This document shows, in pieces, positions 49,693-58,508 of a DNA stretch of 64,000 nt. Numbering within the stretch: the first letter of the stretch is position 1; the number at the start of each line of letters is the position of its first letter. The notes below the pieces were generated by a model, which was given only the letters and a program-made list of their open reading frames with translations, was not told the origin of the DNA and searched no databases. Position numbers and translations under genes: made by a program. Location: positions 20,822 to 84,821 of the forward strand of contig CBDDBU010000014.1 in the NCBI GenBank assembly GCA_965226045.1, read 5' to 3'. This stretch comes from CBDDBU01 sp965226045. GTDB taxonomy: Bacteria > Pseudomonadota > Alphaproteobacteria > VGEJ01.

Positions 49693-51712
49693 CCGTGACC
49701 TCGCCTTTAAGTTGGGACAGCGCCGCCGCGACGACCGCGTCGGCGGTAATGCCAAAATGCTCGAATAGGTCGCGCGCCGGCGCCGAGGCCCCGAAGCCGG
49801 GCATACCGATCACGCTACCGCTGGGACCCGTGTAGCGCTCCCAGCCGTGAGTTGTTGCGGCTTCGATGGCGACCCGCGCCGACGCCTCGCCTAACACCGC
49901 CTCACGGTAGCTCGGTTCCTGTTGATCGAACAGCTCCCAGCACGGGAGTGATACCACACGGGTCGCGATGCCCCGGGCTTGCAAAAGTTCACGGGCGTTG
50001 GCCGCCAACGCCACTTCCGAGCCCGTGGCGATCAGGCTGACCTTGGCCGCGCCAACGGCCGCCAGAAGTTCGTAGCCGCCACGGGCGCACAGGTTGTCGG
50101 CGGTGTGCTCCGCACGCAGAGTCGGAAGACCCTGTCGCGTCAGAGCGATCACCGAGGGCCCGTCCCGGCGGCCGAGCGCGAGCGCCCAGCACTCGGTCGT
50201 CTCCACCGCGTCGGCCGGCCGGTATACATGAAGGCCAGGAATCGTGCGCAGCGCCGCCAGGTGCTCGACCGGTTGATGGGTCGGTCCATCCTCGCCGAGC
50301 CCGATGGAATCGTGGGTCATCACGTAGATGACGCGTTGCTCCATTAACGCCGACAGCCGCAGGGCCGGCCGAAGATAATCCGTGAACACGAGAAAGGTGC
50401 CGCCGTAGGGGATAGTGCCGCCGTGCAGCGCGAGACCGTTCATCGCCGCCGCCATGGCGTGCTCGCGAACGCCGTAGTGAATATAGCGACCCTCGTAATT
50501 ATCTCGGGTCAGGAGCCCGAGATCGTCGGTCAGCGTGTTGTTGGAGCCGGTGAGATCGGCCGAGCCGCCGATCGTGGTCGTCACCACCGAGTTGATGACC
50601 TCGAGCACCTGCTGCGAGCTTGCCCGTGTGGCCCGGGTCGGGCGCTCGTTCGACAGCATCTTCTTGTGGGCGGTGAGCGCGCCTTCAAGCTGGGGCGGCA
50701 GCTCGCCCGACATCGTCTGATCGAACGCGGCGCGCTTGGCGGCGCTCAGCCCTTGGCGGCGCTCGCGCCACGCCCGCGATGCGGCCTGGCCGCGCGCGCC
50801 GGCTTCGCGCCACGCCGCGAGGATCTCGGCGGGGATCGTGAACGGCGCGTGAGGCCAGCCCAGCCGCTCGCGCGCCGCCGCCACTTCAGCGTCGCCAAGT
50901 GGCGCGCCATGGGTGGCTGCGGTCCCCTCCTTGTTCGGCGCGCCGTAGCCAATGGTCGTGCGACAGGCGATGAATGACGGCCTTGCGCTCGTGTGCGCGG
51001 CGGCTATCGCCTGTTCGATCGCCCGCGGGTCGTGTCCGTCGACACGCTGCGTATCCCAACCCTGTGCCGCGAAACGCGCGACATGGTCGTCGCTCGTGGT
51101 GAGCGAAGTCGGGCCGTCGATCGAGATCCCGTTGTCGTCGAACATGACGATCAGGCGATCGAGCGCCAAGTGCCCCGCCAACGAGGCCGCCTCGTGGCTG
51201 ATGCCCTCCATCAGGCAGCCATCCCCGGCCACGACGTAGGTACGGTGGTTGACCAACTCGGCGCCGAAACGCGCGGCCAGATGGCGCTCGGCGATGGCCA
51301 TGCCGACGGCGTTCGCCAATCCCTGACCGAGCGGCCCCGTCGTGGTCTCGACACCGCTCGCGGCACCGTACTCCGGGTGTCCGGGAGCGCGGCTGCCGAG
51401 CTGTCGAAAGCGGCGGATTTCGTCGATGGTCATGTTGCGGTAGCCGGTGAGATAGAGCAGGCTGTATAGCAGCATCGAGCCGTGCCCCGCCGACAGCACG
51501 AACCGGTCGCGATCGGGCCAGTCGGGCCAGTCGGGGTCGAACTTAAGCGACTTGATAAACAGAACGGTCGCCACATCGGCCATGCCCATCGGCATGCCGG
51601 GGTGGCCAGACTTGGCTTGTTCCACCGCGTCCATGGAGAGCGCGCGGATGGCGTTGGCGAGATCGCGATGGCTCACCGAAGGTGGCGCATCCTGAGGGTC
51701 GATAAGCGTCAT
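49682..51712 (-). CDS. tkt: Transketolase
   Basis: ATG 51712 gives 676 residues. Thiamine diphosphate binding is GDGCLMEGISHEAASLAG (about residues 155-172) with a downstream FDDN, the catalytic Glu is in HYGVREHAMAAAMNG (about 408-422), SGHPGMPMGMADV lies near residue 37 and THDSIGLGEDGPTHQPVEHL marks the pyrimidine domain. It moves two-carbon units in the pentose phosphate pathway. The upstream leader carries a GGGGC-CTCAAT-GCCCC hairpin (51730-51745). Confidence 0.95.
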   Translation of the reverse strand: MTLIDPQDAPPSVSHRDLANAIRALSMDAVEQAKSGHPGMPMGMADVATVLFIKSLKFDPDWPDWPDRDRFVLSAGHGSMLLYSLLYLTGYRNMTIDEIRRFRQLGSRAPGHPEYGAASGVETTTGPLGQGLANAVGMAIAERHLAARFGAELVNHRTYVVAGDGCLMEGISHEAASLAGHLALDRLIVMFDDNGISIDGPTSLTTSDDHVARFAAQGWDTQRVDGHDPRAIEQAIAAAHTSARPSFIACRTTIGYGAPNKEGTAATHGAPLGDAEVAAARERLGWPHAPFTIPAEILAAWREAGARGQAASRAWRERRQGLSAAKRAAFDQTMSGELPPQLEGALTAHKKMLSNERPTRATRASSQQVLEVINSVVTTTIGGSADLTGSNNTLTDDLGLLTRDNYEGRYIHYGVREHAMAAAMNGLALHGGTIPYGGTFLVFTDYLRPALRLSALMEQRVIYVMTHDSIGLGEDGPTHQPVEHLAALRTIPGLHVYRPADAVETTECWALALGRRDGPSVIALTRQGLPTLRAEHTADNLCARGGYELLAAVGAAKVSLIATGSEVALAANARELLQARGIATRVVSLPCWELFDQQEPSYREAVLGEASARVAIEAATTHGWERYTGPSGSVIGMPGFGASAPARDLFEHFGITADAVVAAALSQLKGEVTDDG

Positions 51713-51835
51713 GCTGTGTCCGGATTGTTGGGGCCTCAATGCCCCGCGTCGCGCTCGAAAACATGACCGGCCGCACAATACCCGTCAACCGGCTTGTTGG
51801 CGCGCGCAATGCGTTCACCGCCAGTCTCCCGAGTG

Positions 51836-51865
51836 TTGACCCCACCCCGCGGCCACGCGTATGCT
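51836..51865 (+). promoter_or_regulatory. Candidate promoter of the DUF4164-zapA operon
   Basis: TTGACC (51836-51841) and TATGCT (51860-51865) are 18 bases apart, 33 bases before the ATG at 51898. It is the best sigma-70-like pair in the divergent tkt/DUF4164 gap. Confidence 0.45.
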
Positions 51866-51897
51866 CTGCCCGCGATCATGTTCGTAACCCATTTGAA

Positions 51898-52200
51898 ATG
51901 AACAATAATTCCGATACAGACGTGGCGGTGACCAAGCGTATGGAGGCGACCCACGAGCGCCTCAAGCGCGCTGTGGGCCGCCTTGAGAGTGCGATGGGAT
52001 CGGCGTCCGCCGGAGGCGTTGGTGGTGGTGAGCCGGAATGGCGGGCCGAGCGCGGCCGGCTGCGGGCGGAGCTGAAGGAACAGCAGCAGCGCTACGAGGC
52101 GTTGCGGCGCGAATACGACCCGCTGGTGGCGGCGACCGACACCGTGTCTCGGCGCCTTGATTCCACTATCGATCAAATCCGCAACGTATTGGACAGTTGA
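51898..52200 (+). CDS. DUF4164-family coiled-coil protein upstream of zapA
   Basis: ATG 51898 gives 100 residues; the longer frame upstream would cover the promoter. The protein is mostly helical with heptads in TKRMEATHERLKRAVGRLES (about residues 13-32) and RLRAELKEQQQRYEALRREY (about 58-77), separated by a Gly-rich hinge. Small proteins of this kind precede zapA in many alphaproteobacteria. Function is unknown, but the context suggests division or ZapA partnership. The gap to zapA is one base. Confidence 0.7.
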   Translation: MNNNSDTDVAVTKRMEATHERLKRAVGRLESAMGSASAGGVGGGEPEWRAERGRLRAELKEQQQRYEALRREYDPLVAATDTVSRRLDSTIDQIRNVLDS

Positions 52201-52201
52201 G

Positions 52202-52549
52202 ATGGCGGTGGTCGAAGTCACGGTGAACGGGCGCGACTACCAACTGGCCTGTGACGATGGCGAAGAAGAGCACTTGGCGAATCTTGCAGCGTACTTCGAC
52301 CGCCGCGTCGCCGAACTGACGGGAAGCATCGGCCAAGTTGGCGAGACCCGCCTGATGCTGATGGCGGGACTGCTGGTCGCCGATGACCTGTCCAACGCGA
52401 TGGACCAACTGGACGAGGTCGAGGGCGCGAGCGTGGAGAACGGTGCGGGACCGGCCGAGGGCAGGGCGGGGATCGAACGCGCCTGCACCGATATCGACGA
52501 GCTGGCGACCCAAGTCGAGAGCCTTGCCGCGCGCTTGGAGACCACCTAA
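52202..52549 (+). CDS. zapA: Cell division protein ZapA
   Basis: The 115-residue protein has the ZapA N-terminal domain: VEVTVNGRDYQLACDDGEEE (about residues 4-23), LANLAAYFDRRVAEL and RLMLMAGLLVADDL (about 50-63), with a C-terminal helix. ZapA crosslinks FtsZ filaments at the Z-ring. Synteny zapA - 6S RNA - 5-formyl-THF cyclo-ligase, seen here, is widely conserved. Confidence 0.9.
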   Translation: MAVVEVTVNGRDYQLACDDGEEEHLANLAAYFDRRVAELTGSIGQVGETRLMLMAGLLVADDLSNAMDQLDEVEGASVENGAGPAEGRAGIERACTDIDELATQVESLAARLETT

Positions 52550-52591
52550 CCTGATCGCGGGCGGGCTCTGCCCGACTCGTGCGGCGAGGCG

Positions 52592-52742
52592 TTCACCGGG
52601 CTCAAAGCACTCTCTTGGGAGCTGTCCCTACCGGGATCGTGGTCTCGGCATACGGCGCCCACCTGCACGCAGCAGGCCAAGGGAATCGATCTCTTCGCAC
52701 GGTCATGGCGGTCCCGCCCACTCGGCAACCCGACCCGGTCCA
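52592..52742 (+). ncRNA. ssrS: Probable 6S RNA
   Basis: The 208-base gap between zapA and the 5-formyl-THF cyclo-ligase gene is the usual site of ssrS. ACCGGG (52595-52600) can pair with CCCGGT (52734-52739) to close a long RNA. Inside, GTCCC-TACC-GGGA and CCTGC-ACGCA-GCAGG give arm hairpins and the middle leaves a large internal bubble, as in 6S RNA, which sequesters sigma-70 RNA polymerase. Ends are estimates and no covariance check was possible. Confidence 0.55.
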
Positions 52743-52757
52743 GCCCACAACCTCGTA

Positions 52758-53357
52758 ATGAGCGTCACCGAACCCAGCGATCTGGCCGACGCCAAACACC
52801 GGCTAAGGGCCGTCGCTCTTGCGCGCAGGGCGACGCTCGCCGCGGTGGGCGCCGGGGCGGCCGTGGCCCGGCGATTCATGGCCGAGGCGCCGCTGGCCGC
52901 GGGTGCGGCGATTGGTAGCTACTGGCCAATGCGCGACGAGCTCGATGCACGGCCGTTGTTGCGGCGATTGCATGCGGGCGGTTATCTGTGTGGGCTGTGC
53001 GTCATGGACGGAACCCGCCGCCCGCTTCTGTTCCGCCGCTGGCAACCGGGCGATGTGCTGCGGTCGGACGTGTTCGGAACCAGCGTGCCGCCGGAGAGCG
53101 CCAGCGAACTCGTGCCCAAGGTGCTGTTGGTTCCCCTGTTGGCGTTCGACGAGGACGGATATCGGCTCGGCTATGGCGGCGGCTTTTATGATCGCACGCT
53201 CGCCGCGTTGCGCGCTCGCGCCGTGGGGACGGTGGCGGTCGGTTTGGCCTACGAGGGCCAGGCGGTGACGTCTGTGCCGCGCGATGGGTCGGACGAGCGC
53301 CTCGACTGGATCATCACCGAGGCGCGCACCCGCCGCATGCCGGGCCCGGGCGTATGA
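52758..53357 (+). CDS. 5-formyltetrahydrofolate cyclo-ligase
   Basis: ATG 52758 gives 199 residues. The family motifs are IGSYWPMRDELDARPLL (about residues 53-69), VPLLAFDEDGYRLGYGGGFY (about 128-147) and VAVGLAYEGQ. It converts 5-formyl-THF to 5,10-methenyl-THF with ATP. The gene corresponds to ygfA/fau of the conserved zapA-ssrS neighbourhood. Its stop overlaps the next start (ATGA). Confidence 0.9.
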   Translation: MSVTEPSDLADAKHRLRAVALARRATLAAVGAGAAVARRFMAEAPLAAGAAIGSYWPMRDELDARPLLRRLHAGGYLCGLCVMDGTRRPLLFRRWQPGDVLRSDVFGTSVPPESASELVPKVLLVPLLAFDEDGYRLGYGGGFYDRTLAALRARAVGTVAVGLAYEGQAVTSVPRDGSDERLDWIITEARTRRMPGPGV

Positions 53358-54166
53358 GAATCCTTTTCTTCGGCGATGTGATGGGTCGGGTCGGCCGCGA
53401 GTTGCTGTTGGCGCGGTTGCCCGACTTGCGCCGCCAGCTCGACGCCGACTTCGTCGTCGCCAACGGCGAGAATGCGGCCGGCGGCTTCGGCATCACGGCC
53501 AAGATCTGTGCCCAGTTCTACGAAGCCGGGGTCGATGTCATCACCACTGGCAACCATGTCTGGGATCAGCGCGAGATCATTTCCTACATTGATTCCGACC
53601 GCCGTCTTCTGCGCCCCCTCAATTATCCGGTTGGCACGCCTGGCCGCGGCGTCGGCTATTACGAGATCGCCAGCGGTCGGTCGGTGATGGTCGCGCAGGT
53701 CATGGGCAGGCTGTTCATGGACGCGCTCGACGATCCGTTCGCCGCCGTCGACGCCGAACTCGCCAAGGTGGAACTCGGTCAAACCGTCGATGCCATCATC
53801 GTCGACCTGCACTGCGATGCGACCAGCGAGAGTATGGCGCTCGGTCACTTCGTGGACGGACGGGCCACGTTGGCGGTCGGAACGCACACCCATATCCCTA
53901 CCGCCGACGCCCAGGTGCTGCCCGGCGGCACCGCATATCAGACCGACGCCGGCATGTGCGGCGCCTACGATTCGGTCATCGGCATGCAAAAGGACGCGCC
54001 CATCGCGCGGTTCACGCGGAAGATGCCGACCGAACGGATGGCCCCCGCGACCGGCGAGGCCACGCTGTGCGCCGTCTTCGTCGAGACCGACGACCGCACC
54101 GGATTGGCCCGAACGATCGCACCGCTGCGCACCGGAGGCCGCTTGGCGCCGGCCTGGCCCCTGTGA
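53354..54166 (+). CDS. TIGR00282-family metallophosphoesterase (YmdB-like)
   Basis: The 270-residue protein has the metal motifs MRILFFGDVMGRVGRE (Asp 8), VVANGENAAGG (about residues 34-44), TTGNHVWDQREI (about 64-75) and VGTHTHIPTAD (about 176-186). YmdB-type enzymes hydrolyse 2',3'-cyclic nucleotides and affect RNA turnover and biofilm genes in Bacillus. It overlaps the cyclo-ligase by 4 bases. The following 135-base gap has two CCATATTG repeats 10 bases apart. Confidence 0.9.
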   Translation: MRILFFGDVMGRVGRELLLARLPDLRRQLDADFVVANGENAAGGFGITAKICAQFYEAGVDVITTGNHVWDQREIISYIDSDRRLLRPLNYPVGTPGRGVGYYEIASGRSVMVAQVMGRLFMDALDDPFAAVDAELAKVELGQTVDAIIVDLHCDATSESMALGHFVDGRATLAVGTHTHIPTADAQVLPGGTAYQTDAGMCGAYDSVIGMQKDAPIARFTRKMPTERMAPATGEATLCAVFVETDDRTGLARTIAPLRTGGRLAPAWPL

Positions 54167-54300
54167 AGCGCGCCGCGCCATATTGCCGCCATATTGGCTT
54201 GATATGTCCTACGGGTGCGTTGCAACACAATATTTGGTATGAATCGGGTAGTTAGCCGCAACATCGGGACGCGGCGCGACGGGGGACTGGTCTTAGGGCG

Positions 54301-55050
54301 ATGGCGGGCCATTCGCAATTCAAGAACATCATGCACCGCAAGGGTGCGCAGGACAAAAAGCGCGCCAAGGTGTTCGGCAAGCTCATCCGTGAGCTGACCG
54401 TGGCGGCGCGAGCCGGGCTTCCCGATCCTGACAGCAATCCACGGCTGCGGACCGCCTTCGTGGCCGCCCGCGCCGCCAATATGCCGAAGGAGACGATGGA
54501 ACGTGCGATCAAGCGCGGCGCTGGTGATGGCGGCGGTGAGGCCTATGCGGAAGTGCGCTATGAGGGATACGGACCCGGCGGTGTCGCCATCATCGTCGAA
54601 GCCCTGACCAACAACCGCAATCGTACAGCAGGGGAAGTGCGCTCGGCGTTCGCCAAGCTCGGGGGCACGCTCGGCGAGACCGGGAGCGTCGCTTTTCAGT
54701 TCAACCGGGTCGGTCTGATTTGCTACCCGGCCGAGGCGGGCGATGCTGCGGCGCTGTTCGAGGCGGCCCTTGACGCGGGCGCGGATGATTGCGCGAGCCT
54801 CGATGACGGCCACGAGATCACCACCGCCCCTGAGGCGTTGCACGAGGTGCGCGACGGGCTGGAGCAACGAATCGGGATGCCGCAGAGCGCCGAGTTGACG
54901 TGGCGAGCGCTGGCCAGTGTCGAGGTTGGCGAGGACGACGCGGCGAATCTCATCAGACTTCTTGAGGTGCTTGACGACAACGAGGACGTTCAGTCGGTCG
55001 CGGCGAACTACGACATGTCCGAGGACGTGCTCACCCAATTGACGGCGTGA
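54301..55050 (+). CDS. YebC/PmpR-family regulator or translation factor
   Basis: The 249-residue protein starts MAGHSQFKNIMHRKGAQD, the family signature, and has DSNPRLRTAFVAARAANMPK (about residues 41-60) and YEGYGPGGVAIIVEALTNN (about 86-104). YebC proteins bind DNA at some promoters (PmpR) and recent work links them to relief of ribosome stalling. It lies directly upstream of ruvC, the classical yebC-ruvC order. Confidence 0.93.
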   Translation: MAGHSQFKNIMHRKGAQDKKRAKVFGKLIRELTVAARAGLPDPDSNPRLRTAFVAARAANMPKETMERAIKRGAGDGGGEAYAEVRYEGYGPGGVAIIVEALTNNRNRTAGEVRSAFAKLGGTLGETGSVAFQFNRVGLICYPAEAGDAAALFEAALDAGADDCASLDDGHEITTAPEALHEVRDGLEQRIGMPQSAELTWRALASVEVGEDDAANLIRLLEVLDDNEDVQSVAANYDMSEDVLTQLTA

Positions 55051-55066
55051 GCTCGGTGGCGCCGCG

Positions 55067-55585
55067 GTGAAACTGATAGGCATCGATCCGGGGCTCACGG
55101 CCACCGGCTGGGGCGTCGTCGTCGCCACGGACAATCGGTTGAGACACGTCGGCGACGGGGTGGTGCGGTCCGACCCCTCACATACCCTGAGCGAGCGGCT
55201 GCACGAACTGTACACGGGTCTCGCCGCCGTGATCGAGGATCACCGTCCGGATGTGGCCGCGGTCGAGGAGACGTTCGTCAATCGCAATCCAGCGTCCGCT
55301 CTTAAGCTTGGTCAGGCTCGGGGGGCTCTCTTGCTTACCGCCGCGCTGTTCGGTCTGCCTGTGCATGAGTACGCCGCCAATGCCATCAAGAAGGCCGTGG
55401 TCGGGGTTGGTCATGCCGACAAGCAACAGGTGCGCGTCATGGTTGGCATGCTGTTGCCGGGCTCGGAGAGGGCCTCGAGCGACGCGGCGGACGCGCTGGC
55501 TGTCGCCATTTGCCATGCCCACCGGGCGGCCACGATCGAGCGCTGGCAAAGTGGCGCTAGGGTGGCGGGGGAGCACGCGAGGTGA
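55067..55585 (+). CDS. ruvC: Crossover junction endodeoxyribonuclease RuvC
   Basis: The 172-residue protein starts at GTG. Catalytic acids are Asp 7 (GIDPGLTATGWG), Glu about 67 (AAVEETFVNRNPASA) and the two Asp residues in ASSDAADALAVAICHAH (about 135-151). It resolves Holliday junctions made by RecA. The GTG of ruvA overlaps its stop (GTGA). Confidence 0.95.
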   Translation: MKLIGIDPGLTATGWGVVVATDNRLRHVGDGVVRSDPSHTLSERLHELYTGLAAVIEDHRPDVAAVEETFVNRNPASALKLGQARGALLLTAALFGLPVHEYAANAIKKAVVGVGHADKQQVRVMVGMLLPGSERASSDAADALAVAICHAHRAATIERWQSGARVAGEHAR

Positions 55586-56211
55586 TCGCCAAACTCAGCG
55601 GTAGCCTTGATGCGGCCGGCGACGGCTGGGTCGTGGTCGATGTCGGTGGCGTCGGCTACATGGTCTATTGCTCGGCGCGGACGCTGCGCGCGTTGCCCGG
55701 CCGCGGCGAGCCTGTGAGCCTGGCGATCGAAACCCACGTTAGGGAGGACCACATCCACCTCTATGGCTTCGCCGACGGCAAGGAACGGGATTGGTTTGGG
55801 CTCTTGCAGTCCGTGCAGGGCGTCGGCGCCCGCGTCGCGTTGGGGATTTTATCAGTTCTGTCGCCGGCGGCGCTGACACAGGCGGTGGCGCTTCAGGAAG
55901 CGAGCACGCTGACCCAGGCGAGCGGTGTCGGCCCCAAGCTTGGCAAACGCATCGTTAGCGAGCTCAAGGATCACGTGCCGGCGCTGGCGGTTGTCGAGGG
56001 CGCGTGTGGCGGCGGCGCGGCGAGACTCGGCGATACGAACGAAGGCAATACGAGCGAGGGCCCGGCTGACGACGCCGTTTCGGCGCTGGTCAACCTCGGC
56101 TACCGACGCTTGGAGGCGCAGGCGGCCGTGGCGGGCGTGACCCTAAACCTCGGGTCGGGAACGTCGGTCGAAGAGCTGATTCGCCACGGCTTGCAGGAGT
56201 TGGGCCGTTGA
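55582..56211 (+). CDS. ruvA: Holliday junction branch migration protein RuvA
   Basis: The 209-residue protein has domain I (VVVDVGGVGYMVYCS and THVREDHIHLYGF), helix-hairpin-helix motifs (LQSVQGVGARVALGIL and ASGVGPKLGKRIVSELKD) and domain III at the C-terminus (VSALVNLGYRRLEAQAAV). It holds the junction and loads RuvB. The linker before domain III is Gly/Thr-rich. Confidence 0.95.
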   Translation: MIAKLSGSLDAAGDGWVVVDVGGVGYMVYCSARTLRALPGRGEPVSLAIETHVREDHIHLYGFADGKERDWFGLLQSVQGVGARVALGILSVLSPAALTQAVALQEASTLTQASGVGPKLGKRIVSELKDHVPALAVVEGACGGGAARLGDTNEGNTSEGPADDAVSALVNLGYRRLEAQAAVAGVTLNLGSGTSVEELIRHGLQELGR

Positions 56212-56224
56212 AGGATCGCGGGCG

Positions 56225-57271
56225 ATGAGCGACGAAAGGATCGTCGAAGCCGATTTCAGCGGCGAGGACGCTGCCGAGATCGGTCTGCGACCGCAGCGCC
56301 TCGACGACTTCATTGGCCAGGAACAGGTGCGCGCGAATCTGCGAGTCTTCATCACGGCCGCGCGGGCCCGCAACGAGGCGCTCGATCACGTGCTGTTCGC
56401 CGGCCCGCCGGGGCTCGGCAAGACGACCCTCGCGCAAATCGTCGCGCGCGAGCTCGGCGTTGGCTTTCGGGCGACGGCGGGCCCCGTCATCGTCAAATCC
56501 GGCGACCTAGCAGCGCTCCTCACCAACTTGCAGGAACGCGATGTTCTGTTTATTGACGAAATCCACCGGCTGAGCCCCGCGGTCGAGGAAATTCTCTACC
56601 CGGCGATGGAGGATTTCCAACTCGACCTCATCATCGGCGAGGGACCGGCGGCGCGATCCGTGCGCATCGATCTGCAGCCGTTCACGCTGGTCGGCGCGAC
56701 GACGCGGTCCGGCCTGATCACCAACCCGCTGCGCGAGCGATTCGGCATTCCGGCGCGGCTGGATTTTTACAAGACGGCCGAACTCGAAGAGATCGTGCGC
56801 CGGGGCGCCCGTCTGCTCAACGTCCCGCTCGACCCCGGGGGGGCACGCGAAATCGCGCAGCGGTCGCGGGGGACGCCGCGCATCGCGGGCCGGTTGCTGC
56901 GCCGGGTACGCGACTTCGCGTCGGTGGGGGGACTGGATCGCATCGACGCCGCAGCCGCGGATGCGGCGCTGGCCCGTCTCGAGGTCGACAAGCTCGGACT
57001 CGACGCCATGGATCGCCGCTACCTTTCTCGGATCGCGCTCTTTTACGGCGGCGGCCCGGTCGGTATCGAAACGATCGCCGCAGCCCTGTCCGAGCCACGC
57101 GACGCGCTCGAGGATATCGTCGAGCCCTACCTGATCCAGTGCGGCCTCGTGCAACGAACGCCGCGGGGGCGGGCGCTGACGCGGGCCGCCTTCGATCATC
57201 TCGGCCTAGAGGCGCCGCGCGGGAGCGATCCTCAACTTCACCTGATGGCCGGTGGGCAGCACGATGACTGA
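56225..57271 (+). CDS. ruvB: Holliday junction DNA helicase RuvB
   Basis: The 348-residue AAA+ protein has Walker A AGPPGLGKTTLAQI (about residues 59-72), Walker B LFIDEIHRL (about 108-116), sensor 1 VGATTRSGLI (about 156-165), the arginine finger region NPLRERFGI and a C-terminal winged helix (GLVQRTPRGRALT). It drives branch migration with RuvA. Its stop lies 8 bases inside the next gene. Confidence 0.96.
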   Translation: MSDERIVEADFSGEDAAEIGLRPQRLDDFIGQEQVRANLRVFITAARARNEALDHVLFAGPPGLGKTTLAQIVARELGVGFRATAGPVIVKSGDLAALLTNLQERDVLFIDEIHRLSPAVEEILYPAMEDFQLDLIIGEGPAARSVRIDLQPFTLVGATTRSGLITNPLRERFGIPARLDFYKTAELEEIVRRGARLLNVPLDPGGAREIAQRSRGTPRIAGRLLRRVRDFASVGGLDRIDAAAADAALARLEVDKLGLDAMDRRYLSRIALFYGGGPVGIETIAAALSEPRDALEDIVEPYLIQCGLVQRTPRGRALTRAAFDHLGLEAPRGSDPQLHLMAGGQHDD

Positions 57272-57758
57272 GCCGGCCACCCAGGCGGCGGACCGCTTGG
57301 TCGACGGCATCCGCGTGCTGCCGATACGGGTCTACTACGAAGACACCGACGCGAGCGGGGTCGTCTACCACGCGAACTACCTCAAGTTCATTGAGCGCGG
57401 CCGGACCGATCTCCTCCGTCGCCTCGGCGTTACGCACCGTGCGCTCGCCGACTCCGATGCCGTGTACTTCACGCTGCGCCGCTGCGAACTCGACTACCTG
57501 GCGCCCGGTCGGCTCGACGACCGACTTGAGGTACACACGAGCGTGCTTGCGCTCGGCGGGGCCACCTTAGAGATACGGCAGGTTGTGCGGCGCGACGGCA
57601 TCGACCTATTTCGCGGCAAGCTCAGACTGGCCTGCGTTGATGGCGAAGGGCGACCGCGCCGGCTGCCCGCATCGGTCCGCTCGGCCCTAGCCGATCTGCC
57701 GCGCCAGGACATTCCCGCCCAGCAAAGTCCCTCGACCTTCGCGGAGGCGAGCCGCTAG
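57264..57758 (+). CDS. ybgC: Tol-Pal-associated acyl-CoA thioesterase YbgC
   Basis: ATG 57264 gives 164 residues. The hotdog-fold 4HBT motif is RVYYEDTDASGVVYHANYLK (about residues 25-44), where the Asp is the catalytic acid, followed by FIERGRTDLLRRLG. YbgC hydrolyses acyl-CoA or acyl-ACP and is the usual first gene of tol operons. It overlaps ruvB and ends 3 bases before tolQ. Confidence 0.93.
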   Translation: MTEPATQAADRLVDGIRVLPIRVYYEDTDASGVVYHANYLKFIERGRTDLLRRLGVTHRALADSDAVYFTLRRCELDYLAPGRLDDRLEVHTSVLALGGATLEIRQVVRRDGIDLFRGKLRLACVDGEGRPRRLPASVRSALADLPRQDIPAQQSPSTFAEASR

Positions 57759-57761
57759 CCC

Positions 57762-58508
57762 ATGGAAGATGACGTGGTAGACCAGGCGGTCGAGGCCACG
57801 CTGCTCGCCGGATCGGTGGCCGATGCCGATCTTTCGATCATCAGCCTGATGCTGCGCGCCGACATCATCGTCAAGATCGTTGTCGTTATCCTGATCCTGG
57901 CCTCGGTGTGGTGCTGGGCGATCATTGTCGAGAAATTTGCTCGATTTCGCCGACTGGCCGCGCAGTTGGATCTGTTTGAGGAGGCTTTCTGGTCGGGTGG
58001 CTCGCTCGATGATCTCTACGATCGCGTCGGCAGTCATCCGGACAATCCGTTGGCGATGTTGTTTACCGCCGCTATGCGAGAGTGGCGCCGCACCACGGCG
58101 CGCGGCCTGGGTGGCGAGGGCTCTCTGCACGCCGGGCTTCAGGACCGCATCGGCCAGATCATGCAGTTGACTATGAATCGGGAGATGCAGGCGCTCGAGC
58201 GCTACCTTGGGTTTCTCGCGACGGTCGGCTCGACGGCACCGTTCGTCGGCTTGTTCGGCACCGTCTGGGGCATCATGAACAGTTTCCAGTCGATCGCGTC
58301 GACCAAGAGCACAAGCATTGCGGTGGTCGCCCCGGGCATCGCCGAGGCGTTGTTTGCGACGGCGCTCGGCCTGGTCGCGGCGATCCCCGCCGTGGTCGCC
58401 TACAACAAGTTCTCTGGCGACCTCGAGCGCTACGCCAATCGATTGGAGAGCTTTGCCGGCGAGTTTTCCGCCATTCTCTCGCGTCAGCTCGAGGAAGGCA
58501 CCACCTGA
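57762..58508 (+). CDS. tolQ: Tol-Pal system proton channel subunit TolQ
   Basis: The 248-residue protein has membrane helices at about residues 34-54, 146-168 and 183-203. FLATVGSTAPFVGLFGTVWG is the conserved TolQ/ExbB helix 2 and IAEALFATALGLVAAIPAVV is helix 3 with the channel Thr. With TolR it uses the proton gradient to energise TolA for outer-membrane invagination during division. The stop overlaps the tolR ATG by one base. Confidence 0.95.
   Translation: MEDDVVDQAVEATLLAGSVADADLSIISLMLRADIIVKIVVVILILASVWCWAIIVEKFARFRRLAAQLDLFEEAFWSGGSLDDLYDRVGSHPDNPLAMLFTAAMREWRRTTARGLGGEGSLHAGLQDRIGQIMQLTMNREMQALERYLGFLATVGSTAPFVGLFGTVWGIMNSFQSIASTKSTSIAVVAPGIAEALFATALGLVAAIPAVVAYNKFSGDLERYANRLESFAGEFSAILSRQLEEGTT

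Noticed and set aside
54179..54237. Possible operator: CCATATTG repeated 10 bases apart with a related CAATATTTGG downstream
   Set aside because: AT-rich upstream DNA of yebC; the match is short and imperfect and no regulator is suggested.
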